A DNA stretch of 64,000 bases from Taxillus chinensis. Lineage: Eukaryota; Streptophyta; Magnoliopsida; Santalales; Loranthaceae. A model generated the notes under the pieces. That model ran no database searches, had not been told where the DNA came from, and was given only the letters and a program-made list of their open reading frames with translations. A program made the position numbers and the translations under genes. The stretch covers positions 13,614,498 to 13,678,497 of the forward strand of contig CM042092.1 of the NCBI GenBank assembly GCA_023512835.1, in the 5' to 3' direction. Shown one piece after another: positions 12,511 to 23,879 of this stretch (position 1 is its first letter; the number at the start of each line of letters is the position of its first letter).

Positions 12511-13279
12511 ATGTTCTAGTGAACCTAGGTTAGTGAGTGTTGATTGATAGACACTTAGAAACTTAAAAAACTATACGGAGGATCACCTCAGTCCTTATAT
12601 GTGATTTAGTTTAGCTAAGGGTCAATCAGATCATCTTAGGAAGCATTGGGTTGTGTGCATATATGCTGCATAGCTAATTATGTATATTTAGGCACTAAAA
12701 ATCGCTTAATGTTGCAACTCTAATGTTATTGAATGTATTGTTGTATTATTAAATATATTATTGTTTGTTTCCATTGAAAGATAATTATGCTTGATAGGAA
12801 ATTATTTTTTATATGTAGCATTATTTTATATATATATGCATAACAATAATTTTTATAATTAAAAGAACATAAAATTCAAAGTACATATAATTGTTTCATA
12901 AAATAGAAATTACCCAACCATTGGCATTCAAAATTAAAATCCACTGCCCTAATTAGCTACTTGCTAAGCATAACAGTCGAGCTAATCCCAGCGATATTAA
13001 CTAGGCATAAATTATCAGATATTTCTTCCACCCTTTCAATGTTTAAACGACACCACTAAATATGAACAGCTAAACCTAATCCCCGAACAAACAATTTACA
13101 GCGGCACACAGAAGGGGGAAAAACAGGAAAAAGAAGGCTAGTAAAACGTTGGAGACGAAAAGGCTAATGTGGCCTACTTCTTCTTTTTGAGACTGGCTAA
13201 TGTGAAACCGAACCTTGGAGACAAAAGGCTTCCTCCCACCGCCATGGCAAGCCTTAGGCCACCTTCGCCTATTGTCTAA

Positions 13280-16200
13280 TTAGAACACAGGGCAGCCTTC
13301 AACAGCTACTCCCTTGGCAGTTGGACAAGAGACCAGAGGGCACCCTTCTGGGTTGTTTCCCCACCAATTCAGGGATACCCCTCTTGACCCAAGGGAAAGA
13401 AACAGCAACACCGTCATGAAGGCTGTCCCAGCGTCAAGCCCACCAGAGAGCACATAGTTGTAGCGCTCCCACCACTTCTGCCGGTACCTGAAAAGTACAA
13501 ACCCAGAGAGAAACCCTACAATTATCCAACTGGTGAAGTTGACAGCGGTGGCAGGGGGCATCATTGATGTAGCCCCCAGCAGCACTGGCATGTGGATGTG
13601 TCGAATCCAGTTGCTCTTGGGGAACGCTTTGTGTAAAAGCCAGACAAGGGCGGGTGCAATGGCACCGCCGAGAAAGAACCAGTTGACACCCCCGTAGGCA
13701 CCGAGGTCTCCAAAAATCCGTCGGGGACCAACTAGTCCCCATATCACCGAGGCATCATAAAAGACGCGGTCCATTGGGCATGTCCATGGACTGTCATGTG
13801 GCAACATGGAGGTGTCACAAAGGTTGGGAATTGCTTCCATCAGCTGCCACGCAGTTATTTGGTATATAAACACCGCTAAAAGCGAGCCCACCACCTGAAA
13901 TGCGAGCAATCCTTAGTTCGATTTGCTATTACATAATATGGGATAGACATACCAAAATGTTACCGCATGGAACATGTACCTGTGCCATGAACATAGTTCT
14001 AGGCGGAATCTTCATGTAGTGACCAAGCTTGAAGTCTGCAACAAAGGTCAGAGCTTGGGTCATGCTGATGTACCCATAAACTTTGAAGCACATGTTGGCA
14101 ACAGGGCGCTCTGGGTACATATACCCAATTATGTATTCTGTGATGATGTTCAGACCCGGTGTCTGCACAAAAAAAAAAAAAAGATCAATGAAACCAGGAA
14201 TCTTATGGTGTATTAACTTCATAGTGTAGACGTGCTAGCTAAACTGATCTTGGAAGTTACCTGGTTTGTCGTTGCAGAAATGATACCAATTGGGAGGGTG
14301 AAGAAAACGGCAATGGCACAAGCCAATAGAACACCCCACCAAGGTAACTGAAGTGTTTCATTGTAATACTCGCAAGCAAATAAAATAGCAGCAATGTTTA
14401 ACACTAGGATGATTATAAACCACCACATGGGCACTTGTTTGTACTTTCGCATGAGCCTTGTGTGTATGTCTGTCTTCTTATTTTGGCCGAAGGCTCTCTT
14501 AGTTTGATTCCATATGTCCCTGTGTCATGTATTTCAAGCATTTTATCCCCAGATAATTATCAGTTGCCGTTTTATTGGAGGACGCTTTTTAGTAGATTGT
14601 TATAAATAAGCACACAAACAAGAGCACAAATGAAATTACTGCTGACATAGTAGAATATATACCTCCCGTTAAAGAGAATCACATGAACTACAGTCGCAGA
14701 AAGTGTAGCAAAACCGAGCCCATAGGTCATAGCAAAGAAAGTACTGAGATTGATCGGCCCATTTTTCGCATAAGCTGCCTCGTCAAGGTGAAAATGGGAG
14801 TCTATAATGCTCAAGATGTCGTACTGAGAGCCATTTGACATGAACAGGTTGTTGGAAAACAGCGGGAAGGTCTTAGCATTGTACGAGTTGTTCCAGTAAG
14901 TGATGGGCGTCATCACATACATCACAAGCACGAAACCAACAGCAACATTGGCAGTAGCAAACCATGGGCTAGCCAAGGGGCTACCGAGATACGACGAAAT
15001 TGTAGACCAGTCCACTCCAAAGCTACCGATACCAAGGCCTCCTAGCCCGGATCCTAGCTGCTGGACAAAAATGGACTTTGGAGCAACCCAACAAACCCAA
15101 GAGAGAGAGGTTAACATGAGGAACAAGTAGCCAGGAAAGACGTAGTAGCAGAAACTGCTGATGCAGACTAAAAGGAAGAACTGCGTCCGAGTTGTGCCGC
15201 CTTTGGGTCTTTTCTCCTTCTCATGTAAAGCCCTGGAAGCAATTATTTTTTCAACTAAATAAAACTTAGACCGTAAAGATATTGCCAAAAAATTCACCAA
15301 ATTAGTTAAGTGAAAACTTGTGACAACAATACTATTACTAATCACCTGAATAATGACACCTGAACCAGATTAGAAGGCCACCACATCTCCGCTGGATCAA
15401 CCAGGTGTTTCCGGAAAAGCCCAGCCCAGCCAAATCCCAAGATCTGCGATTAAAGAAGACGAACAACACTAAGAATCCCCACTATATGCAGCTCATAGAA
15501 ATTAGCAGTTAAGTAACAGATCTTCTTGCAGAAGTTACTATAATTCTCAATCATCATTCAGATTGAGTGATTAACAACTTTGACTTCCCCACAGTATATT
15601 TGGAGAACCGAGAAATGGGTACTGGAAAGTGGAAACTGGGGGGAGTAAATCCGTTTTAAAAAAAATAAAATAAAATGGAACGCGTGTTTAAATAATCATG
15701 TGATTAAGTAATGATCCCAAAAATTCCCATATATGATTTGACATCCAATAAATGGTAAGAAAAATACCCATTTTCGTTAGAACCCAATTTTAGAAACCAA
15801 CACATATTTGCATCAAATGCCCGAAACGCATAAAGAAAAGGCAATAAATAGTGGAAAACGGGGGTGGAGAAAGGAGAGCACCTGAGTGGTGGCCATAACG
15901 AGAAAGGCCGGGAAAAAGTCCAAAGGCCTCTTGTACAGGAGTTTAACCGCCGTCAAAATGTGGGTGGCGTAAACAGTGCCGGCCCCCGAATTGGCAAGAA
16001 TAGTGATCAAGACATGCTCTTTAATGTTGAAGGGTCCCGGGTTGAGCGTGAACTCCCACTTGGTCCCCTTGAAGAACACCCGATCGGTGACGGTCCTGGC
16101 CATCAGATGGCCGATCGGAACCACCGCGATCTGGGCAGAGATGGAGGAGATTGTCAGCGGCTGTGTGCGGTACCAGAAGAACTGGTTGGCGAAGGACAAC

Positions 16201-16361
16201 ACCACGCACGAAGTGATTCCCAGGACCCACATTCGGAATGTCACCACCGGCATGCTCGGGTCGTCCGTCTTGGGCACTGTTATATCCACCTGCTTTATCG
16301 GGCATTCGTCGCCGTCCACCATCGTCAACTCCGCCGCCGCATCCCCCGTCAAACCTGACAT
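13280..16361 (-). CDS. Oligopeptide transporter, copy 2 (OPT family, 734 aa)
   Basis: Tandem paralog of the copy at 4.2-7.5 kb with the same exon lengths. Exons on the complement: 15882-16361, 15346-15443, 14663-15232, 14261-14519, 13980-14162, 13280-13894. The joined frame is open for 734 residues plus [13 protein letters not shown] (107-116) and KIPPRT (520-525) are intact, as is the C-terminal CPVF. An in-frame ATG 60 nt upstream (16421) would add 20 residues, but the MSGLTG start is the one shared by all copies. Differences from copy 1 include [22 protein letters not shown] and SLNWWG; copy 3 shares these. Intron 4 has an A-rich run next to the exon 5 acceptor (about 14168-14182). Predicted function as for the other copies: membrane peptide or glutathione-type transport; substrate unknown. 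Confidence 0.97.
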
Positions 16362-18190
16362 TATCCCAGATTCCGAAACCCGGGTTGTGTACTTTATTCC
16401 AGAGAACAATAACAATAACAATAAAAACTGGTATGTTGAAGAACACTACGATAGTGATCAGAGACAATTTATGAAGGACGAGAGAGAGTTTGACGGCGAT
16501 AGGGGAGATTTGGATGAGGGAGTCTGCTAGTGCTAGGGGGTGAATGTGTGAGACGTCGTATCATGATCCTCAAATTTTATGGCGATATTTGATTTTTGGA
16601 ACAATTAAAAACCCACAGAATTCATCATAATTAAACAGATCGCCTCCAGCAATTTCAGAGACTCGTTGTTGTGACTTGTGAGTGAGTGACTTCAGAGTTA
16701 TGGTGGGTCTCTATTTCTAGTTTCTCGGTGAGAAGATCAACACGGGTGGGAATAGGGGTGTAATTTGTTTGGACTTTGGAGTTATCTCACCGCTCTTTTT
16801 TCGGTGGAAAAGGATTACCCGATTAGCGTTTCAGATCGTGTCACACTGCCCCTACTCTATACGATTGTTATTTATTTGGACTAAAAATTATATTTGAAAC
16901 AATCAATTTACAAGTATCAATGCTAATTGTTAAATATAAAAATAACTATTTAAATTTTAATCTTTGAATATGTAATTTAGTGTAGCTTACATATTCACCG
17001 ACCAAATACAATAATTTAGTTATATTCATACCTACGGTTAAAGTTAATAGTTTAGCTGTATTAAATTTAACTTTAACTTCTTTATCTATAATTTTAATCA
17101 AATATATATATATATGGAATTATTGTTATGTCAAATCAGCACTAACTTCAAGCTTGTTTGAAATCTCTAATATACTTTTTCAATATTAAGTATCAAACAA
17201 CTTTTCAAATAATTAATGTTGAGTTATGGTTCGGGCATCAAGAAATCCTAGTAATAATTCCTGATGAGTTATTTATTTATTTTAATTAAAATAAAGTTAA
17301 CTCAACATTGAAAAATAATATTTTAATAAAAGAAAAGTAAATTAAAAAATAATATTAGAGTTATATATGTAAAATAACTCTTTATATTTGAAAAGTTTAC
17401 ATTTATATTTAATATTATTATTGTTATATAGATTTTTAGTAGTAAAATTTAAATTTAAATTTTTTATTTCCACATAAAATAATAAAAACTAATAATTAAT
17501 TTGTAAAAATTTATTTATTATCATTATTTATTATAAAAATAAATAAATCAATACATCCTCATCTCTTTAATTTATATTGTAGTAATTGATGGAAACGTTT
17601 GTTTGCTCTTTATTTCTGAAGAGAAACAAATGCATTTCAGTTGCTGCAATTTTAAAAACATGGAGCTCCTAAATCCACACTTCATTTGTCTTTTTTACTC
17701 GCTGGGGGTTGGCGGCCGTATGTGGATGCCGAAAAATGCAATGGGATGTGTTGCAATAATACTGCATTTAAGCGGCTCATTGTGGTGTACTTGTGCTACT
17801 ATATGATTGGTGGTTGGAGGTGTTGCAAACCATCGAAGTAGCTATGAACTACAAATTGTATTACAATTACGTGTATCTATCAGTCACAGTAGTAATTTAA
17901 TAATTAATATCTAATTAAATTTTTAACAATTAACAGAAACTCTAAATAAATTAATTAGCAACTAATTAACTAACAAATTGAAAGTTCTAATTATTCTAGT
18001 TATGGTGCGAGCTATTCTAATGTGGAATGAATTTCAATGATGCACTATTACGATCGGACAAAATGATCACTTTGTGGATACATTGAAGGAAAAACAGATT
18101 CTATCTTGAACCCATTTAATGTGACCAAATTTTATAGGATATATTGCGGGAGCAAACTATTTCTACTCTATAGTTGAAATTAAAGCAATT
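16362..18190. other. Upstream flank of OPT copy 2, homologous to that of copy 3
   Basis: Collinear with 27012-29865. Shared blocks include TGAGTTATGGTTCG, CCTCATCTCTTTAATT(T/C)ATATT, a GC-richer block (GTTGGCGGCCGTA, ATACTGCATTTAAGCGGCTC, GATTGGTGGTTGGAGGTGT; 17600-17840 against 28815-29080), and ACTCTAAATAA(A/G). Presumed OPT promoter within the first kilobase; no further gene seen. Confidence 0.75.
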
Positions 18191-19229
18191 ATATGTATGA
18201 TAAGAAGTTTTACCCGTAAGTTGCATTTGAAACTAAATTTAAGCAAAACAACACAATTTTTTTTTCTAATTTTGAGGGTTCACCTAAATTTTCAAAATTC
18301 ATATCAATTTTGATTGTCACATTTTAGATTGGATTGCTTGAATTCTTCAAATTATAAACAAAACGTTAGTATCAATGGTCTATAATCTACATAACTTCCT
18401 TCACTCAAATATACGCCTATAATCTACATAAGCTACATTGATTAAAACCCACTTTCCCCGTGGGATTTGCTTTGGTTTTAAGTGGCTTTAAAAACATATG
18501 GACAGAGATAGAACTGAATACTTTTATAATATTATTTTTAAATCATAATTTATCAAATGCTAATATTTTTATTTTTATAATATTTTTTTGACCACGCTAA
18601 AATTAACTTTCTACTAAAATCACAATATTAACAAAATGGCTGCCTCTTATTTAATTCTCAAGTCGTATAGTAGGCGATTTTAGGTTTTCATTTTATAGGG
18701 ATGGCCATATTTTCCCGGTCTCTTGTTTATTATATTATATTTATATATATCTGGTTCTTCTTATTTAACAGCACAATCGAATATAGAATCGAATAAAATA
18801 AGTAAATAATTCCCTTGGCACATGAACAGATGAGTTGACAAAATCTGATGCAAATAGCACGTCTTTATAAAACTTTTAAAAAATAAAATAAATAAATAAA
18901 AATCCAGCGTAGAGCTGGAGTCAATCGATCATCTTTAATTTTTTTTACGGAAAACAATAACCCTGGCTCGGATAAGAATGGCGCCGACTCGCCGAGGTGG
19001 GCGCGGGTATCGATCGATGGCGCTGCCGAATTGTCGACTCCTGTTATAGCGGCGCGGGAGCAGATCTCCGGAGGGATGAGTGGTCGGTCGGTGATGAGCA
19101 TGCGCCGGCGATTAATCTCGTTATAGCCACGCTAAAGGGAGGGGGTGGTACTTCCTCATATCTTCAATTCGTATTGTAATTATTGATGGAATCGCTCATT
19201 AAACCAAAACATAAAAACAAATGATCCCC
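18191..19229. other. Intergenic DNA between OPT copy 2 flank and copia remnant
   Basis: No gene recognised. A GC-rich patch at 18960-19140 (GGCGCCGACTCGCCGAGG) stands out in AT-rich DNA; its short frames are unconvincing. Confidence 0.5.
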
Positions 19230-20653
19230 AAGTAACTAAATGAAAACTTTAATTAAACTAATTAGAAACTAACTAATTGAAAACTCTAATTGATAAAATA
19301 ATTAAATAAAAACAAAAACATACCATATCACATGCCACTTTTATTGGTACCAATTTTGAGGGGTGGGCAACGGATATCCGACCCCGCTATTCGCTCCACC
19401 CCTCCTATGTGAAGCGGGTTACCCCATCCAGGATAAAACGGGGTGCGGTTTTTAAACTTGACACCCCGGGGAGCAATAATAAGTAATGGGGTACCATGCA
19501 CTCGTCCCGTTTAATTTTAATAATATTTATTTATAATTTTATAATATTTTAAATATTATTATTTAACTATTATTTATAATTTTTGATAGCTTTAAATGAT
19601 ATTTATTATTATAAAATTAAATTATTTTTGATAATTTTTAGGTTAAAAATGATGTCAAAATTTATTTTTTTTTTCAAAATTATTGATATGAACAGATCTA
19701 ATAAAAATCGATAACAAGATGAGAGCAAATGAAACTTCATTCGCAAACACATTAAAGAATGATATAACCTGTCCCGCTTACATATGGAATGAGATACAAT
19801 CTTAAAATTTAATCTACCACCTAAGCGATGGCAGGAAGCGGTAATAGGTTGATTCCAGCCTCCGATAGTACCTGAATTACTTGTATCAACTATTTCGTAG
19901 AGCCTTAAAAGGCAGAATTGTCGTAAGAGAGAGATCAATAAAAACCGGTAGCGAAAAGCAGACGGATGAAGCCTCCCCCGCTAACCCGCCCATAGGACGA
20001 GGTATCTCACCCCGCTTACACATGAGGCGGGGTACAGTTTTAAATTTTTTTTACCTACCTAGGCGGAAGCGAGGTACGGTAATAAATAAACCCCACCCCC
20101 GCTATAGCGAATAACACCCCTACCAATATCTATAGTTGCGACTAAGATAATATCAGGTGATTGGAAGAAAGAAAACACATAATACCCTTTTATTTTATAT
20201 CATTAGTACCACATGCACATCTCTTTCTTTTATTCACTCTCTCAAGAAAAACAAGCTCTATTAAGCTCTCAACCGCACTCATGCTAAAGCTGCCTCATAT
20301 CTATATACATATAGAACCATACACGTTATAGCCATACATATATGATATATAATATGAAAGATATAATATATATAAAAGACACTTCTAGGCCAACTACATA
20401 ATATCAATTTATGAAGCCAACCTTAATTAATGCATAAAAGATATATATCAAACAAAGCATGCGGTATCAGTTTGGCCGTAACATATATTAACCAAAGCAA
20501 CGGCACCTCCTGCTTTTTTCATTCGGCGCATGAAGAGACCCGTGCAAGTTTGCAATTCGGCCGAATATGACTTCTGCAACAGCTCCTCTCTTACATATTA
20601 AGCTCAGCCGAATATATATTTGGTGAAAAAAAAAATTAAAAGCTTTTAATAAC
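19230..20653 (-). repeat. LTR-like repeat of the copia element, interrupted by a hAT element
   Basis: Sequence on both sides of the hAT insertion (19230-19357 and 20123-20640) aligns collinearly with 10760-11340, for example the shared stretch AAGCTCTCAACC(A/G)CACTCA and the shared ATATTAACCAAAGCAA. Position next to a polypurine tract and copia pol suggests it is the 3' LTR. Exact termini are not certain, since about 80 bp at the low-coordinate end also resembles other spots (10300, 17930, 29600). Confidence 0.55.
19358..20122. mobile_element. Non-autonomous hAT-type element, 765 bp
   Basis: Left end GAGGGGTGGGCAACGG and right end CACCCCTA (inverse TAGGGGTG) fit plant hAT termini. Flanking 8-bp sequences CCAATTTT and CCAATATC agree at six positions, as expected for an aged 8-bp target duplication. 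The uninterrupted homolog near 10870 confirms the insertion. The interior has several GC-rich motifs (CGGGGT, GAAGCGG) in both orientations and no transposase frame. Confidence 0.75.
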
Positions 20654-20689
20654 CCCCCTTCAATTTAATTTTGTAATAACAACAACCAT

Positions 20690-22640
20690 CTTTCTTCATT
20701 TCTCAAACACATTAGTCTTTAATGATTTGTCAAAAAATCTCCAACATGCTCTTTAGATTTGTAAAACTCTAATTCAATTTCTTAATTTTTCACAAGATCA
20801 AGAATAAAATGATATTTAATACCAATATATCTACTTCCGCCATGAAAGACTAGATTATTGGCCGATACAATTGTTGACTTATTATGGCACATAATTTTTG
20901 TAAGTTCAATCCGTTCATGCTTTAATTTAGAAAGCATCCTAGGAAGTCAAATTGCTTGACAAGCTACAGAAGATGTTATTATATACTATACTTCTGTTGT
21001 TGATATATAGTACTACAACTTGTTGTTTCTTTGAGAACCATGAAAATGATACTTATTAAAAAAAGGCATGCCCAAAAGTTACGAGTTTTCACATCACTGC
21101 CTCAATCACTATTGGTGTATCCCAACAAACTAAAATTGTCAGATGAAGCATAGAAAATACATGATCAAGAGTGCCACTTACATATTATAAAAATTCATTT
21201 TGCTACTTGCAAATGTGATTGACTAGGTTCTTCCACCAATATTGACCGATTATTCCTACACTGTAAGGGATATCAAGCCTTATGCAGGTCAAATATCTCA
21301 AGGAGCCAACTATGCTTTTAAAATATGTGAAATTGATTAATTTTTCATTTTCTTCTTTTTTCAACTCTAACCTTTAAGAGGAGTTCGAATTGGCTTAAGA
21401 AACTTTATTTTCAGATGCTTTAAAATATCAATGGCATACTTTTGTTGGGTGATGAAAATTCCATCTTCAAGTTGTTGCATTTTGATGCCCCAAAAATAAG
21501 ACATCTATCCTAGGTCCGTCATTTCAAACTGATTAGTCTTGACCTCCATGAATTCATCAAATAGCTATTGACAATTTACTGTAAATATCAAGTCACTAAT
21601 ATAAATACAAACAATGATAATATCACTACTAGTATTTGACTTGATATAGATATAATGGTCATACAAACATTTTTGAAAACTATGCTGCAACAAATATACA
21701 CCAATATGAGTATACTAAGCACATACGAGGTGCTTGTTTTAACTCGTATAACGCTTTATTCATATTGTAAGCTTATGTTTCATGTTCTCTTCTCATATAA
21801 CCAGGTAATTGCATCACATAGACTTCCTCATCAAGAAAGACATTGAGGAAAGACGATTTTACATCCATATGATAAATCTTCCAATGGTTTAAAGTTGCAA
21901 GTACGACAATTATCCAGATAGTTTCCATCTTGGCGATTGGTGTAAAAACTTCAAGGTAATTGATTTCAAGCTTTAATTTATAGCTTTTCATAACGAGTCT
22001 TCAAGCAGTCCACCTAACCATCGGGCTTATACTTCGTCCTGTACACCTATTTGAATCTAGTTGATTTATTAAAGCATTCACATTAGTTTTTCTATATATA
22101 CGTTTTAATTTTTCTATAATTTTGATAAGAATGGTCTTCCCTAAAGGTTTCTGTATAATTTTTTATATTGTTGTAGACACATGTGGATTTTTAAATAGCT
22201 ATAATCATAGGAGAGAGAGAGAGAGGGAGAAAAAGTTATAAAGAAAGATATAAGAATATTATTTTAATAAAATAGAAAAAATATAAGAAAGAGGATGTAA
22301 AAGGTTTTTTTAAAAAATAAGTAAATTTTAAGGAATGTTATTTTTAACTAAAATTTAAGAAAAAATATATCAAATCCAATGTGAATGCTCTTAACTAGTA
22401 GTAAAAAAGTCAAATTTTACGTATTATTTTTCTCAATTAAATGAATTTCATCATTCATTGCTTTAACCTATCGTTTATCAACTATTGTATCTTCATAAAA
22501 ATTGGGTCACAATTTGTTAATAAATAAAAGTTTGCATCAGTATCGTAATCAGAGGTGACAAAATAATCTTGGAGGTGGGATGACATTTTCCTTGTTCAAG
22601 TACTTATATTAATGGCCATATTACCGTTCAAATATTTTCA
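20690..22640 (-). mobile_element. Decayed Ty1/copia pol (reverse transcriptase and RNase H)
   Basis: Read on the minus strand from 22640 downward, patches match copia pol in the right order: SDYDTDANFYLLTN and NCDPIF before the RT, VYRTKYKPDG, LEVFTPIAKMET with YHMDVKSSFLN (21773-21991), then IYISDLIFTVN, FEMTDLG and GIFITQQKYAIDILK (about 21430-21640). RNase H-region patches near 20780-20930 include HGGSRYIGIKYHF. Many stops and frameshifts show it is inactive. A 319-bp TIR element (22072-22390) splits the pol. A purine-rich tract (minus strand, about 20654-20664) adjoins the LTR-like repeat that continues to lower coordinates. Confidence 0.85.
22072..22390. mobile_element. Harbinger/Tourist-like MITE, 319 bp, inside copia pol
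   Basis: Left terminus AAGCATTCACATTAG and the inverse of the right terminus GAGCATTCACATTGG match at 13 of 15 positions. Both ends are flanked by TTA (22069-22071 and 22391-22393), the target duplication typical of PIF/Harbinger MITEs. Copia pol resumes on each side, so it inserted after that element. A GAGA-rich run lies near 22210-22230. No coding capacity. Confidence 0.75.
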
Positions 22641-22954
22641 ACTTCAAAGAATGGCTAACTCAAAAGACCACTTGAAATGCAAGTATCTACAAATAACACT
22701 AGTATTTTTTATAATTAAATTGCTCAAAACTAAGGACATCACATCGTATTAACAATAATGACAATTAAACTTGGAGTGGGATTAATGTAATTTTTAAAAT
22801 AAAAAATAATTGTGGTATGAAAATTAATAGCAAGAGCATAAATATGATTTGCTAAACTCTAAGAAGTTTATCAAATTCAAGCACAAGTTTATTTTTCTTA
22901 ACAAAAACAAAAACAAATTAACATGTGAAAACAAAGGAGTTTACGTTTTGAGAT

Positions 22955-23329
22955 GAGGAATGTCAAACAGGTGAGTCTAGCCGAGCCAGTCTATTTGGGC
23001 CCAACTCAATCGTTTGTAGGTCGGCCTAGCCCATTTTATTTTTTAAATGTTTTTTTCTTTACATATTTTATTTCTCTCAAAACTTTCATTATTTTAATTA
23101 CCACAGGTCAAATATGACATTTAAATAATTATGAAGACCATTAAACTTATAAAATATAAATATTTTATATAAACTTTTAATAAAACAAATCTAAAATCAC
23201 CAAAATAAATAAATATATAAAACTAACCCACAAGCTCAGCGGCTTTGACACGCAACCCTCGAGCTATAACCTGTTCTAACCAGACATACAGGCCAACATG
23301 GCGCCGCTGGTGACCCGTTAAACATCCCA
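22955..23329. mobile_element. hAT-like MITE 3' of OPT copy 3, about 375 bp
   Basis: The left end AGGAATGTCAAACAGGT resembles the inverse of the right end, TGGGATGTTTAACGGGT. Downstream of OPT copy 1 the homologous DNA (3728-3755, GTTTTGGGATATTCCGAAGAG) is continuous, which is an empty site. The interior includes AGCCGAGCC- and GGCCTAGCCC-type motifs. A clean 8-bp duplication is not visible, so superfamily is tentative. Confidence 0.6.
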
Positions 23330-23879
23330 ACTCCAGAGAGTAAAATTTGTATGAACAAACTTTGAAATATTTCAAAAGCAACTGTTATTCTATATATCTG
23401 ATATTTCGAAAGCAAATGTTTTTCTATGTATGCGTAGCAATAACTTTTATAATTAAAGGAACTTAAAATTCATATTATATATAATTATTTTATAAAATAG
23501 AAATTACACGACCATTGGCATTCAAATCAAAAATCCACTGCCCTAATTAGTTATTTACTAAGCATAATAGTCGAGCCAATTCCGGCGATATTAACTAAGG
23601 ATAAATTATCAGATATTTCTTCCACCCTTTCAATTTTTAAACGACACAACTAAATATGAACAGATAAACCCAACCCCCGAAAAAACAATTTACAGCGGCA
23701 CACAGAAGGAGGAAAAACACAGGAAAAAAAAACCTAGGGAGTAGAAACGTTCCAAACGACAAGAAATGTGGCCTATTTCTTCTTTTTGAGAGACTGGTTA
23801 ATGTGAAACTTAACCTTGTACACAAAAGCTTTCTCACACCGCCATGGCAAGTCTTGGGCCACCTACGCCTATTGTCTAA

